A stretch of 64,000 bases of DNA, from the NCBI GenBank assembly GCA_030841085.1, contig JAVEDP010000041.1, positions 310,001 through 374,000 of the forward strand. Direction: 5' to 3'. The stretch's first letter is position 1, and the number at the start of each line of letters is the position of its first letter. The position numbers and the translations under genes were made by a program. The stretch comes from Pyrinomonadaceae bacterium (GTDB lineage Bacteria; Acidobacteriota; Blastocatellia; Pyrinomonadales; Pyrinomonadaceae). Below are positions 8,971-17,670 of the stretch, one piece after another. The notes under the pieces are model-generated. The model searched no databases. It saw nothing but the letters and a program-made list of their open reading frames with translations, and was not told the origin of the DNA.

Positions 8971-10059
8971 CTATTTCGCTCGCATTCTTTCCCGCTCCAG
9001 TAATTTCTTCTTGCGGTCCAAGCCCCAACGATAACCGCCCAGGCTGTTGTCTTCACGAATCACGCGATGACAAGGAATGACCAGCGCCACTGGATTGCTG
9101 GCACAGGCGCGTGCAACGGCGCGTACAGCCTTTCCCTGGCCGATGCCTTTTGCTACCTCGGAGTATGAATATGTTTCACCGGCAGGGATCTTTTGTAGTT
9201 GTTCCCACACTTGGCGTTGAAATGCGGTCGCCCGAATATCGAGAGGCAAATCTATGCGCGGAGTCTTGTCGTTGAGATGGTCCACAACTGCCGTCAGCGC
9301 CGGTTGCAGCCGACTTTCTTCCAACAGGATCTCGGCGGCGAAGAATTCCCGTCGTAGCTCTGTCGTGAGTTGGTCATCTGAATCAGCCAACCTGACAGAA
9401 CAAACGCCTTTGTCAGTTGCCGCAACCAGCAAACGTCCCAGCGGACTGTCGCCAATCGCATAATAAATCACGGCGCCGCGTCCGCCCTTGCCATAAGTTG
9501 CCGGTGTCATGCCCAACTGCGAAGACGCAAGCTCGTACAAGCGACTGCTTGAGCCAAAGCCCGCATCATAAATCGCGTCGGTAATTTTCTCGCCTGCCTG
9601 CACGCTTTGCTTGAATTTATTGACCCGGCGCGTCTCGGCATATTCGCTCGGCGACATTCCCATGACGCTTTTGAAAGTTCGCTGCAAATGAAACGAGCTG
9701 ACGCCAACTTGGTCGCTCAGCGTGTCAAGCGTAACCGCTTCGCCATTACTGATTTCAATGAAACGACAAACTTGCTGCACCATTGCCAACTGCGGATCCG
9801 TCGTCGGGCCATCGCCGGGGTGACAACGAAGACAGGCACGAAAGCCGCCGCTCTCGGCCGCCGCGGGCAATGCGAAAAAAGAAACATTCTCGCGCTTCGG
9901 TCGTCGTGACGGACAAGACGGCCGGCAATAGATTCCGGTTGAACTGACAGCGAATACGAACTGGCCATCGAACGCACGATCTTTCGACAGCACGGCATTC
10001 CAGAACTCATCCTGTTGGTCCGGCAACATCGTCATTTGCTCATTCAACACAGCGCCCAT
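8971..10059 (-). CDS. ada: Bifunctional Ada protein: alkylation-response regulator and O6-methylguanine-DNA methyltransferase
   Basis: A 362-residue Ada of full length. The N-terminal zinc-binding methyl-phosphotriester domain (about residues 15-90) has the four cysteines in GIYCRPSCPSRRP and FRACLRCHP; the Cys of FRAC is the methyl acceptor. An AraC-type HTH follows (about 95-180: VSSFHLQRTFKSVMGMSPSE). The C-terminal alkyltransferase domain has the suicide Cys in VIPCHRVIRE, followed by GGYRWGLDRKKKLL. It directly repairs O6-methylguanine and, when methylated at the N-terminal Cys, activates transcription of repair genes. GGAGG lies 8 bp upstream of the chosen ATG, supporting this start over internal Met codons. 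No alkB or alkA follows on the same strand. Confidence 0.95.
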   Translation of the reverse strand: MGAVLNEQMTMLPDQQDEFWNAVLSKDRAFDGQFVFAVSSTGIYCRPSCPSRRPKRENVSFFALPAAAESGGFRACLRCHPGDGPTTDPQLAMVQQVCRFIEISNGEAVTLDTLSDQVGVSSFHLQRTFKSVMGMSPSEYAETRRVNKFKQSVQAGEKITDAIYDAGFGSSSRLYELASSQLGMTPATYGKGGRGAVIYYAIGDSPLGRLLVAATDKGVCSVRLADSDDQLTTELRREFFAAEILLEESRLQPALTAVVDHLNDKTPRIDLPLDIRATAFQRQVWEQLQKIPAGETYSYSEVAKGIGQGKAVRAVARACASNPVALVIPCHRVIREDNSLGGYRWGLDRKKKLLERERMRAK

Positions 10060-10249
10060 CTTAACACCTCCGCAGACTTCGCTTAATCCTTAACCGCGCT
10101 TGAATATTAGCGCGCCGCGGCAAGCGAATCTATCCGATTCTTGCGGTCAAACTAATTGCGCGCGTGGGCTTTTAACATCGGAATTATTCCTTGGGCACAC
10201 AAACCGGGTCAGTTGACACGGCGTGAAAATTCGGCAACGATCAGGTGGT

Positions 10250-10477
10250 ATGAACGATCGGATCGAACTCAACCACGATGTGATGCTGGGTAAAGCTGTG
10301 ATTCGAGGAACGCGCATCCCAGTGGAGCTGATCTTACGCAAGCTTGGCGAAGGCCTCGCCGAGGCGCAAATTCTCGACGCTTACCCGCGTCTGACTCGTG
10401 ACGATATACAAGCTGCTTTGCTCTACGCCGCCGACTCATTAGCGAATGAAACTATTCTCACCCCATCTACTTCGTGA
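10250..10477 (+). CDS. DUF433 family protein, probable antitoxin
   Basis: A 75-residue DUF433 protein: IELNHDVMLGKAVIRGTRIP and LRKLGEGLAEAQILDAYPRL are the family's signature strand-helix blocks, with DIQAALLYAADSL at the end. DUF433 proteins are commonly paired with PIN-like DUF5615 proteins and regarded as antitoxin components with a winged-helix-like fold. The ATG at 10250 has AGGTGG just upstream and is preferred to a GTG 27 bp earlier. The stop overlaps the GTG start of the next gene, so the two are translationally coupled. Confidence 0.85.
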   Translation: MNDRIELNHDVMLGKAVIRGTRIPVELILRKLGEGLAEAQILDAYPRLTRDDIQAALLYAADSLANETILTPSTS

Positions 10478-10842
10478 ACGGTAAAAAGCTAAGCTTTCTT
10501 GCGGACGAAAGTTGCGACTTCGGAGTTGTGCGAGCGTTGCGCGCAGAAGGGCATGATGTGCTCGCCGTAGCTGAAATGATGAGTCGGTCAGATGATCGCG
10601 AGCTTATCGCTTTTGCCCAGAGTCAGGAACGGATACTAATTACCGAAGACAAGGATTTTGGTTGGTTGGTGCATGTTGCTGGCGTAAAAAGTAATGGCGT
10701 CATTTTCATTCGATTCCCTGGTCACAGCCGCAGTGTAATGGCGAAGATCGTTTGTGATGTTGTGGAAAAACATCGCGACTGGCTGAGCAAATCTTTCGTA
10801 GTTATAGAACCTGGCTACGTTCGCTTTAGTGAGTTGCCTTAA
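10474..10842 (+). CDS. DUF5615 PIN-like protein, probable toxin
   Basis: A 122-residue PIN-like protein of the DUF5615 type. LSFLADESCDFGVVRALRAE carries the first conserved acidic residue, LLxTxDKDFG-like ILITEDKDFGWL the central one, and GVIFIRFPG the later strand. The family is thought to act as the nuclease half of a toxin-antitoxin pair with DUF433. It starts at GTG overlapping the DUF433 stop by four bases. The pair sits between ada and the pcrA-like helicase gene; activity has not been shown for most members, so the toxin role is family-based inference. Confidence 0.82.
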   Translation: MNGKKLSFLADESCDFGVVRALRAEGHDVLAVAEMMSRSDDRELIAFAQSQERILITEDKDFGWLVHVAGVKSNGVIFIRFPGHSRSVMAKIVCDVVEKHRDWLSKSFVVIEPGYVRFSELP

Positions 10843-10854
10843 AAGAACTCCAAA

Positions 10855-13293
10855 ATGAATTTTCTCGACTCCCTAAACGAACAACAGCGCGAAGCTGTCA
10901 TTGCGACTGACGGGCCTTCGCTCATTCTCGCCGGCGCCGGCTCGGGCAAAACGCGCGTCATCGCGCACCGCATTGCTTATCTCATCGCGGAAAAAGGCAT
11001 CGCGCCGTGGAACATTCTGGCCGTTACTTTCACCAACAAAGCAGCGGAAGAGATGCGTCTGCGTGTGCAGCGTCTGCTGCGCGATCAGGAACTTTCCAGC
11101 GCGCCGCTTGTTTCCACCTTTCACAGTTTGTGCGTGCGCATTCTGCGTCAGGACATCGAGAAACTAAACGACAAGTACACTCGCACATTCACGATTTACG
11201 ACCAGGACGATTCACAGCGGCTGATCAAAAACTGCATTAAGGATTTAGGTTACGACGAAAAGCATCTTGGCGTGCGCGCTACGCAATCAGCTATCAGTTC
11301 CGCAAAAAACCGCGGCGAGGATGTAGACGCCTTCGCCGCCCGCGCCGATTATGTCGACGAACGCCGCGCGGCCATGGCCCGCGTTTACAAGTTGTACGAA
11401 GAGCGATTGCACGCCAACAACGCCCTGGACTTTGACGATCTGATGATCAAGGCCGTGCGGTTGCTGCGCGATGTTCCCGAAGTATGCGAGAAATACAACA
11501 ACAAGTTCAAATACCTTTTGGTTGATGAGTACCAGGACACAAACTCGCTGCAGTTTGCCTTGATCAGTTTGCTAACTGAAAAGCAGCAAAACATCGCGGT
11601 GGTCGGCGACGAAGATCAGTCGATTTACAAATGGCGCGGCGCGGACATCACCAACATCCTCAACTTCGAAAAACATTTCGCCAACACCAAAACCATTCGG
11701 CTCGAACAAAATTACCGCTCGACCCAAACGATCCTTGACGTTGCCGGAGCGGTGGTGAAACACAACGTCGAGCGCAAGGGAAAGAACCTCTGGACCTCGA
11801 ATCCAAAAGGCGAACGAGTTCGTTATTACCAGGCGTTCGATGCTGACGCAGAAGCGCGTTGGGTGGCGTCGAAGATTGTGGAACATCGCCGCGAGCAATA
11901 CGACATTCGCGCGGCGGTGTTGTACCGAACAAACTCTCAGTCGCGAGTTTTCGAAGAAGCGATGCGCCGCACGGGCCTGGCTTACAACATTGTCGGCGGC
12001 TTTTCATTTTACGAGCGCATGGAAGTGCGCGACATCATCGCTTATTTGAAACTGGCCTTAAATCCGAACGACTCGATCGCGCTGCAACGAGTTATCAACA
12101 GTCCTCCGCGCGGCATCGGCAAACAAACTGTTGAAGAACTGGCGCGGCGCGCAAACGACTTTGGTTTGACACTCTGGGACACGATCAAGTTGGTGATTGA
12201 AAAGCCCGACGGGTTGAGCATGCGCGCGATGACGGCGCTGCGAGGCTTTCGCCGAATCATCCTGAAGCTTGGCGAAATGGCAGGCGTAGTCGAAAGTCCA
12301 ATGTCCAATGTCCAAAGTCAGACACCCAATACCCAACAACCTACACCCTTAGACGCCCTTGTTTCCGACATCGTCAAAGCCGCCATCCTGGACACTGGCT
12401 ACGAGTACGCGCTCAAGGGCGAGAAGACCGACGAAGCAGAAGCGCGTTTGGAAAACTTGCAGGAGTTGGTCAACGCCGCAGTCGATTATGACGATAACGG
12501 GGTTGAGGGCTTGCGCGAGTTTATCGATCACTCGGCTTTGGTTTCCGATCAGGACCAGTACAAGCGCGATGCGCCGGTAACTCTGATGACGGTACACGCG
12601 GCTAAGGGTTTGGAGTTTCCCATCGTCTTTATTGCCGGGCTCGAGGATGGATTATTTCCGCACTCGCGATCGGCCACCGATCCGGCCGAGATGGAAGAAG
12701 AGCGTCGTCTTTGCTATGTAGCCATGACCCGCGCCGAGAAATTTTTGTATGTCACGCACGCGATGAAGCGACGTGTCTACGGCGAGGAACTGGCTTCCGA
12801 ACCATCGCAGTTTCTGAATGAGATGCCGTTAGAGTTAATAGAAGACTTGTCACTCGGGAAGTCATGGTTGTCGTTCGCTCGCGGCTCGACAACGATCGAA
12901 TACGAACAAGGCGAATACCGAAAAGAGAAAAAAAAATACACCGGGAAGACTTACGACAGCGCCGATTCAATTGCGGAATTTTTCAAACAGCGAGCCAGCC
13001 AACTGGGTAACACCGGCGGCGGCTTTCAGTCGGCAAAAGAACAGCGCGCACGTGACGCTAGCCCCCCAGCGAGAACAAGCTCGTCGCGAGTACAAAGTCC
13101 GACACCCGACACCGAACACCAGGCACCTTCTTCCGAATTCGTTCCTGGCTCTTATGTGAAACATGCAAAGTATGGTCGCGGCCTCGTGCTGCGCCGCGAA
13201 GGCGCAGGTGATTCTCTTAAACTCACTGTCACATTTCCCGGCTTTGGCCAAAAGAAACTAGTGCAAAAGTACGCCGGGCTGGAAAAAGCATGA
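10855..13293 (+). CDS. pcrA: UvrD/PcrA-type superfamily 1 DNA helicase
   Basis: An 812-residue 3'-5' DNA helicase. Walker A is AGAGSGKT at residues 26-33; later motifs are LLVDEYQDTN (Walker B), VVGDEDQSIYKWRGADI, LEQNYRSTQTIL, VTLMTVHAAKGLEFPIVFI and LCYVAMTRAEKFLYVTHA. The C-terminus FVPGSYVKHAKYGRGLVLRR is the Tudor-like RNA-polymerase-binding region of PcrA/UvrD. It acts in nucleotide excision repair, conflict resolution and plasmid replication. Two short Ser/Pro/Gln/Thr-rich linkers (near residues 480-500 and 740-763) are encoded by the same short repeats that fill intergenic regions here, and look like later insertions. It follows the DUF5615 gene by 12 bp; no nearby partner gene is evident. 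Confidence 0.95.
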   Translation: MNFLDSLNEQQREAVIATDGPSLILAGAGSGKTRVIAHRIAYLIAEKGIAPWNILAVTFTNKAAEEMRLRVQRLLRDQELSSAPLVSTFHSLCVRILRQDIEKLNDKYTRTFTIYDQDDSQRLIKNCIKDLGYDEKHLGVRATQSAISSAKNRGEDVDAFAARADYVDERRAAMARVYKLYEERLHANNALDFDDLMIKAVRLLRDVPEVCEKYNNKFKYLLVDEYQDTNSLQFALISLLTEKQQNIAVVGDEDQSIYKWRGADITNILNFEKHFANTKTIRLEQNYRSTQTILDVAGAVVKHNVERKGKNLWTSNPKGERVRYYQAFDADAEARWVASKIVEHRREQYDIRAAVLYRTNSQSRVFEEAMRRTGLAYNIVGGFSFYERMEVRDIIAYLKLALNPNDSIALQRVINSPPRGIGKQTVEELARRANDFGLTLWDTIKLVIEKPDGLSMRAMTALRGFRRIILKLGEMAGVVESPMSNVQSQTPNTQQPTPLDALVSDIVKAAILDTGYEYALKGEKTDEAEARLENLQELVNAAVDYDDNGVEGLREFIDHSALVSDQDQYKRDAPVTLMTVHAAKGLEFPIVFIAGLEDGLFPHSRSATDPAEMEEERRLCYVAMTRAEKFLYVTHAMKRRVYGEELASEPSQFLNEMPLELIEDLSLGKSWLSFARGSTTIEYEQGEYRKEKKKYTGKTYDSADSIAEFFKQRASQLGNTGGGFQSAKEQRARDASPPARTSSSRVQSPTPDTEHQAPSSEFVPGSYVKHAKYGRGLVLRREGAGDSLKLTVTFPGFGQKKLVQKYAGLEKA
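12294..12350 (+). repeat. Heptamer repeat inserted in frame within pcrA (GTCCAAT/GTCCAAA units)
   Basis: A run of 7-bp units (AGTCCAATGTCCAATGTCC then CCAAAGTC) that encodes a Ser/Pro/Asn/Gln-rich linker around residue 480-500 of the helicase. The AAAGTCCAATGTCC core is identical to the repeat at 34364-34377 between the P-loop gene and argC. No stop is created in the coding frame. Confidence 0.8.
13090..13127 (+). repeat. Second in-frame short repeat in pcrA (GTCCGACACCCGACACC units)
   Basis: A shorter run of related units (AAAGTCCGACACCCGACACC) encodes the linker VQSPTPDTEHQAP between the helicase core and the C-terminal Tudor-like segment. It resembles the first insertion in composition and in the peptide it gives (VQS, TP). 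Confidence 0.65.
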
Positions 13294-13456
13294 GGGTTGG
13301 TGTTCGATAAGCTTTGCTTGTCGTAAGCCGCGACAAACTAAAAAGTCTATCAGGCATTTGCAGCGCTTGAGGCTTCTTGCACGCGCTCTCGCGCTCGCTT
13401 AACATCACAGCATAGTTCACGGATGACGCTTGACAGAATTTGCTCAGGGGGTTGAT

Positions 13457-13699
13457 TTGGAAAATTCGCAACCGCGCCGGAAAAAGCGTGGCTTCTTGAA
13501 TCCCGAACTGGTCAGAAGCATCTCCTTTTGGACCACGAGCGGCTGCATTCTGGTGGCCGTGCTCTCGGCGTTACTGGCCATTTGGAAATTCGCGGGCACT
13601 GACATTCTGTGGCGCACCGTTGCAACCTGTGCCGTGATTGGCAGCGGCACCGTTGCCTTTTATTGGATCAATGTATTGTTCGGTAAGACTTCTGATTAG
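13457..13699 (+). CDS. Small membrane protein of unknown function
   Basis: An 80-residue protein from a TTG start preceded by AGGGGG 5 bp upstream (an earlier in-frame TTG would add nine residues but has no such site). A basic N-terminus (RRKKRGFLNPELVRS) is followed by two hydrophobic segments, about residues 27-43 and 52-75, separated by a short loop. No family was recognised. It has the look of a small inner-membrane protein with both ends inside. It is followed by a strong hairpin shared with the convergent neighbour. Confidence 0.6.
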   Translation: MENSQPRRKKRGFLNPELVRSISFWTTSGCILVAVLSALLAIWKFAGTDILWRTVATCAVIGSGTVAFYWINVLFGKTSD

Positions 13700-13750
13700 C
13701 CTTTCGTTCACCGCTGGCTTGCCCCTAAAAATAAATCGTCAGCGTGGCTT

Positions 13751-13784
13751 CGGCTTCGCCGCCGGATGTGCGGCGGCGAAGCCG
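13751..13784. terminator. Strong GC-rich hairpin between convergent genes
   Basis: CGGCTTCGCCGCCGG pairs with CGGCGGCGAAGCCG across a loop of about five bases. It lies between the stop codons of two converging genes and could terminate transcription from either side, although no long T-run follows on either strand. Confidence 0.55.
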
Positions 13785-13851
13785 AACCTGACCTAGTCCA
13801 TGACACTTGAGGCTTCTTTTTTCCCCGGTGAAGTTTCAGTTCTACATCCTG

Positions 13852-14268
13852 TTAACAGATTCCGCGGGTCTGTGCGCCGCCGTCGCAAAAGGCAGGCTTC
13901 ACTATGAACCAGGTAGTCACCACGCCCGCGGCGACCCCGCCAATAATTAACCAGCTTTTGGTTGATAGACCGCCGCCGGCTTTCTGCACTGTGTCGACCT
14001 CGTTATAAGCGACTGTATTTGTCGTGCCGGTTTTGCTATCGGAAACGGTGAATGAATCCTGCGCGATAGCCATGATATGCCCCTTGACCTTGGTCGTGTC
14101 GCGCAGCTTAACTTCGACTCGCGCGTTGTTGCCCAAACTCTCGACCTTTGCGCGCGCTTTTGACGCCTGCGCATCGTAGGTGGCGCTTTGACCGAAAGCT
14201 GCTTGTAAACCAAACGACCCTGCCAGGACCGTCATTGAAATAAGGATCGCGAAAATTCTCTTGTTCAA
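13852..14268 (-). CDS. Secreted protein with Sm-like/SH3-type beta domain, function unknown
   Basis: A 138-residue protein starting at TTG with AGGAGA 7 bp upstream. Residues 1-26 form a Sec signal peptide (IFAILISMTVLAGSFGLQAAFGQ). Residues 35-90 form a beta-rich module (ARVEVKLRDTTKVKGHIMAI, DSFTVSDSKTGTTNTVAYN) of the kind seen in small secreted Acidobacteriota proteins with an Sm- or SH3-like barrel. A glycine-rich hydrophobic segment (SWLIIGGVAAGVVTTWFIV) near residue 105-125 may anchor it in a membrane. A longer frame upstream of the TTG is repeat and hairpin sequence and is not taken as coding. Confidence 0.65.
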   Translation of the reverse strand: MNKRIFAILISMTVLAGSFGLQAAFGQSATYDAQASKARAKVESLGNNARVEVKLRDTTKVKGHIMAIAQDSFTVSDSKTGTTNTVAYNEVDTVQKAGGGLSTKSWLIIGGVAAGVVTTWFIVKPAFCDGGAQTRGIC

Positions 14269-14352
14269 AATTAATCTCCTTGCTGAAATTCCTGCCGCGC
14301 ACGAGTGGCAAATCACATTCCATGCGTTCATTTGTCTCCAGTAGAAGCAAAA

Positions 14353-14381
14353 GCCCGCCGTTTTTCGTAAATACGGCGGGC
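14353..14381 (-). terminator. Probable intrinsic terminator or leader hairpin
   Basis: On the minus strand GCCCGCCGT and ACGGCGGGC form a nine-pair stem followed by CTTTTGCTT. It lies downstream of the cytochrome gene and about 85 bp before the secreted-protein gene, so it either ends the cytochrome transcript or serves as an attenuator in the leader. Confidence 0.55.
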
Positions 14382-14433
14382 CCGACTTGATTAGAGCGCA
14401 ATGATAGTCCGCGCTTAGGAGGAATTTTCTGAC

Positions 14434-14735
14434 AGGTAGGACAGGCATTCCTGCCTGTCCTCTTTTTCTTATGCAGGTTGAAAGAGCGAGGAAGATTTTC
14501 CATTCATCATCTGACATTTCTCATTTGTCATTTGGACTCATCGCATATGCAGATGGATGAATCAGAAATCCTACGGTTGAATTTCGAGGACTACGATCAT
14601 TCATCTGCATTCGGAGCCTTCTTCGGCTGGCCAATGACAAATGAGAAATGTCAGATGATGAATGGAAAATCTTGTCTTGTCCCTGAACATAGCGACGGCA
14701 ACTGGACAAACAGGAATGTCTGTCTTACTACGGCG
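14434..14735. repeat. Nested palindromic elements: GGACAGG family outside, CATTT family inside
   Basis: The outer arms are GGACAGGCATTCCTGCC (14438-14455) and a degenerate inverted partner GGACAAACAGGAATGTC (14704-14720). Inside is a 42-bp near-perfect inverted repeat, 14493-14535 against 14631-14672, built from CATTTCTCATTTGTCATTT units with one base inserted. A third weak palindrome (GCAGATGGATGAAT, 14549 onward) lies in the loop. The element extends up to the 3' end of the cytochrome gene. Confidence 0.85.
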
Positions 14736-15903
14736 TTGCCGGCGCCGGTGGCTTGTTGAACTTCGATTCGTCAACCGGCACGTTTAGTTTTACTTCAGTA
14801 AACTTCCGCGTGGAGCTGATGTTTGGATCGACCGAGGATATTCTGATGGTAAACGGCACCATCAAGCCAACTACGTTTTTGTAATCCTCGAAATCAACTT
14901 GCTCGGGAATCAGGCCAATCATTGTTGGCGTATTCGTGACGCGACGGACCAGCAGGCCCGTTTGCGCGTCAAAATATAATCGTTCACGCCGATTGTCCGT
15001 GGTCACGCCGCGCAGAACATAAACCTCGCGATCGTTAATTTTGTCTTTACCGCCAAACATCAAGCGCGAAAATTGCTCCTTAAGTTTGATGTCCTTGAAC
15101 AAATCGGGATAACGCCGCAAGACCGCGAGCTCTTGTCCCTCGAGCGCACGCACGCCGTGAGTGCTTTTCTCCCAACCGGCGCTGCCGTTGAAGCCGCGTT
15201 CAAACACACCTTGCTTGGGCGTATTCAAGACCACGTAAATCTTGTCCGGACCGGATTGGTAAACTTCGTAACCCCAGGTCAGTCCGTTGCTGGTGAGCCA
15301 TTCGCCTTTCATCGACCGCGTTTTCAATTTGTCGATTGCCGCACTGCCGCCAAGAGCTGCGGTGTACTTCGCCAGAATCTCATCGGCGGTGGGCACTGCC
15401 GGCTTTGCTTCTCCCGGCTTTGTTTCCGCCGCCGCGGGTCGCGGCGAGACTTCCGCAATCGGAAGCACCGGAACGCTTGCAGGATTCGTGCGACCACGAT
15501 GACAGGTGTAACAACTCACTTCCGTGTTGCCGCGAAAGGTGTCCTTGTTAACAGTCAAAACCATCTTGATCATTTCACGCGTCGTGTTCTTCTCGGGCTT
15601 TTCGTCACTCACAAAATCCCATTTGCCATCCTTGTTTACATGGCAATAGACGCAACGCTGGCCCAGCGACGCGCTCATAAAATTCATCACCGGAATCAGT
15701 TGCGAGTCAGGCAAGCCATTCAGCACCTTGATGTTCTTTTTTGTTTGCTCGACCGTCTTTTCGGCAGGAGCCGCAGCGGCCGCCGGCTGCTGGTTGGATG
15801 TTTGTCCTACCGGCGCAAACGCGACGAGTCCGACACTGGCAACGAAGAGCACCGCTACGCACACCACCAGAAAACGCGATCTTTTATTGGCTTGGTTTTT
15901 CAT
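14728..15903 (-). CDS. Di-haem c-type cytochrome, reaction-centre cytochrome subunit type
   Basis: A 391-residue exported cytochrome. The start is ATG with AAAGGTG 4 bp upstream; residues 10-32 form a signal peptide or N-terminal anchor. Two haem-binding sites, CVYCH and CYTCH, lie near residues 90 and 130 in a context (NGLPDSQLIPVMNFMSASLG) shared by the photosynthetic reaction-centre cytochrome c family as found in many non-phototrophic Acidobacteriota. After an Ala/Pro-rich linker, residues 190-385 form a separate beta-rich domain (GGKDKINDREVYVLRG, RLYFDAQTGLLVRR) like those of lipoprotein-sorting LolA-type proteins. Probably a periplasmic electron carrier; its redox partners are not in view. 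Confidence 0.85.
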   Translation of the reverse strand: MKNQANKRSRFLVVCVAVLFVASVGLVAFAPVGQTSNQQPAAAAAPAEKTVEQTKKNIKVLNGLPDSQLIPVMNFMSASLGQRCVYCHVNKDGKWDFVSDEKPEKNTTREMIKMVLTVNKDTFRGNTEVSCYTCHRGRTNPASVPVLPIAEVSPRPAAAETKPGEAKPAVPTADEILAKYTAALGGSAAIDKLKTRSMKGEWLTSNGLTWGYEVYQSGPDKIYVVLNTPKQGVFERGFNGSAGWEKSTHGVRALEGQELAVLRRYPDLFKDIKLKEQFSRLMFGGKDKINDREVYVLRGVTTDNRRERLYFDAQTGLLVRRVTNTPTMIGLIPEQVDFEDYKNVVGLMVPFTIRISSVDPNISSTRKFTEVKLNVPVDESKFNKPPAPATP

Positions 15904-16056
15904 AGTCACCTTTGCAACAGAGCGAATATTAATACTTGGGGTTAAGCATACTACCAACAGATCGGGCGGTGTCGTAGCGCACCCGATTCATTATGATCGG
16001 CCCGGCTGCCTACACGGACTGCAAAATTAAGGGGAAGCGGGAACTTATTAACCGAC

Positions 16057-17388
16057 TCAGGCTCGCGGTTTTTGCCGGCCGTCCGGCACCGTCAAGGCTA
16101 CATGTGGTTTTTGCGGAACGATGGCGTCCAACGTTTTGTAAATCTGCAAATAGATTTGCGTCTCGCGCGGGATTAACGTACGCCAGGCCGCGCCACCACG
16201 CCGAATGTAAAGCGGCAGGCGCGCCGCGTTCGAGTTATACCCGGCTGCGAGCAATTCAGTTTGGGTCGCCAGCCTTGCGCTCAGCGCGTACTGCACATCT
16301 TCGTTCGCTGCCAGGTCATTCCAAGTATCCTGCATATACAGCAGCATCGCCTGAAGCGCGTTGACGTGGTTACGCATGCCGACCACAAAGTCGGGTGTCA
16401 ACCCAACGGCCGGATGCCGCTGCCTCACCAGGTTATAGGCCCAGGGAATCATTTGGACCATGCCGCCGGCGCCGGCGAAGCTTACCGAATAACGATACGT
16501 GTTCGGCTCGTTCAAGGCATAGAGCGAGTAGATTTCGTCGAACAGCGCTATTCGATTTTCAAGTCTAAAACGATCGTGGTCCACATGCTCAACCAGACAC
16601 AATCGCTCAGCCACGTCGACGATTTGCGGCGAGATGAAGGTCCCCTTTTCGCGCAAGCGCTGCGCCGCGAGATTCATCATGCGATGAATGTAGGCACGAC
16701 CGGCCCGCGACAAATCGGGTGAAAGCAAAGCCGGATGCGCGGAAGTGTAATAAGCCATCTCGCGAAAGACTCCGCCCTTTTCGATCGGGTACTGAACTAC
16801 CAGCGGCACCAGCGATCGGCCCTGCGCATCGAAAACAGCAACGGCTGTGTTGACTCCGTTCGCCCGCACAACCCGCACGCTCAAAAGAGTCCCGAGTGAA
16901 CTTGTCATCGTTACCTCAGCGCCTTTCGTCAGAAAGGTGTCCTTCGCAAGCGTGATCAAATGCACGCGACCGCTGAGATGATCCAGCGCTGCCAGGGTTA
17001 CGAAATCAATCTGCGGCACAGTAAGTGAGGCAAGCTGCGGACGCGATTTCAACAGCCGCTCTGCTTCGGAAATCCGCGTGAGTATCACCGCCGGCGACAT
17101 CAACAGCGAAGCCGCCGGTAACGGCTCCGGTCGTCGCGCGATTCCCGCTGGTCCTGCAACTTTCGGCACAACCTCAGTCCTGGTCCCGAGTTGCGCTCCG
17201 CGTGCCGGACCTGAATCATTTGGCTGCTCGGCTGGAACATTAGGACGCGGCTTTACAATCGTCGTTGGCGTTGGCGTGGCAACTGGAGCCGCAATGCGCG
17301 GACGAACATCAGGATTTGGCGGGGTTTGCGCGGGGGTTCGCGCGGCAGCGATCAATAAAACTGACAGGACGAAACAACTTCTCTTCAT
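16057..17388 (-). CDS. Exported lysozyme-fold (lytic-transglycosylase-like) protein
   Basis: A 443-residue protein with a signal peptide (residues 1-20), then a 60-residue Pro/Ala/Thr-rich spacer. The region FAGAGGMVQMIPWAYNLV (about residue 305) resembles the GAxGLMQIMP block of transglycosylase SLT domains. The expected catalytic Glu in an ESG context is not plain; a Glu in LNEPNTYRYS just upstream is the best candidate. An earlier beta-rich part (residues 150-210) has no recognised match. It may act on peptidoglycan, or may be a structural relative without activity. About 150 bp separates it from the cytochrome gene on the same strand. Confidence 0.55.
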   Translation of the reverse strand: MKRSCFVLSVLLIAAARTPAQTPPNPDVRPRIAAPVATPTPTTIVKPRPNVPAEQPNDSGPARGAQLGTRTEVVPKVAGPAGIARRPEPLPAASLLMSPAVILTRISEAERLLKSRPQLASLTVPQIDFVTLAALDHLSGRVHLITLAKDTFLTKGAEVTMTSSLGTLLSVRVVRANGVNTAVAVFDAQGRSLVPLVVQYPIEKGGVFREMAYYTSAHPALLSPDLSRAGRAYIHRMMNLAAQRLREKGTFISPQIVDVAERLCLVEHVDHDRFRLENRIALFDEIYSLYALNEPNTYRYSVSFAGAGGMVQMIPWAYNLVRQRHPAVGLTPDFVVGMRNHVNALQAMLLYMQDTWNDLAANEDVQYALSARLATQTELLAAGYNSNAARLPLYIRRGGAAWRTLIPRETQIYLQIYKTLDAIVPQKPHVALTVPDGRQKPRA

Positions 17389-17575
17389 AAAGCAAATAGC
17401 TAACTCTTAAACAGGTTCGCGCCGCAGCGGTTGTGCTCGCGCCTTAGATTCGCCGATGGCTATCGAGTTGTCAATACCCCTTTCTAAACTCTTTCAGGCC
17501 ACCGGAGATGACCTGACGCCGATGCTCGGGAGCTGGACTGTTCAAATGAATCGGTTGATCGAAACCAAGCTTCCA

Positions 17576-17622
17576 ACTCAAAAACAGAATCGCTCCCGAC
17601 GCATAAACGCCGGGAGCGATTC
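17576..17622 (-). terminator. Intrinsic terminator of the small secreted protein gene
   Basis: On the minus strand GAATCGCTCCCG and its exact complement CGGGAGCGATTC form a 12-pair stem with a 12-base loop, followed by TGTTTTTG. It lies about 50 bp past the stop codon of the gene at 17671-18033, a classical Rho-independent terminator. Confidence 0.85.
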
Positions 17623-17670
17623 GTGACAGACTGCTAGCGAACCGATACTTCGTTAACGAGTTGAACAGGC

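Noticed and set aside
14269..14517. N-terminal extension of the secreted protein
   Set aside because: It reads a hairpin and repeat sequence and would hide the signal peptide. TTG with a good ribosome site fits better.
15073..15945. Long plus-strand frame opposite the cytochrome gene
   Set aside because: Composition rich in Arg/His/Cys without motifs; the minus-strand frame has haem motifs and a signal peptide.
16261..16722. Plus-strand frame within the lysozyme-fold gene
   Set aside because: Shadow frame; the minus-strand gene has a signal peptide and fold motif.
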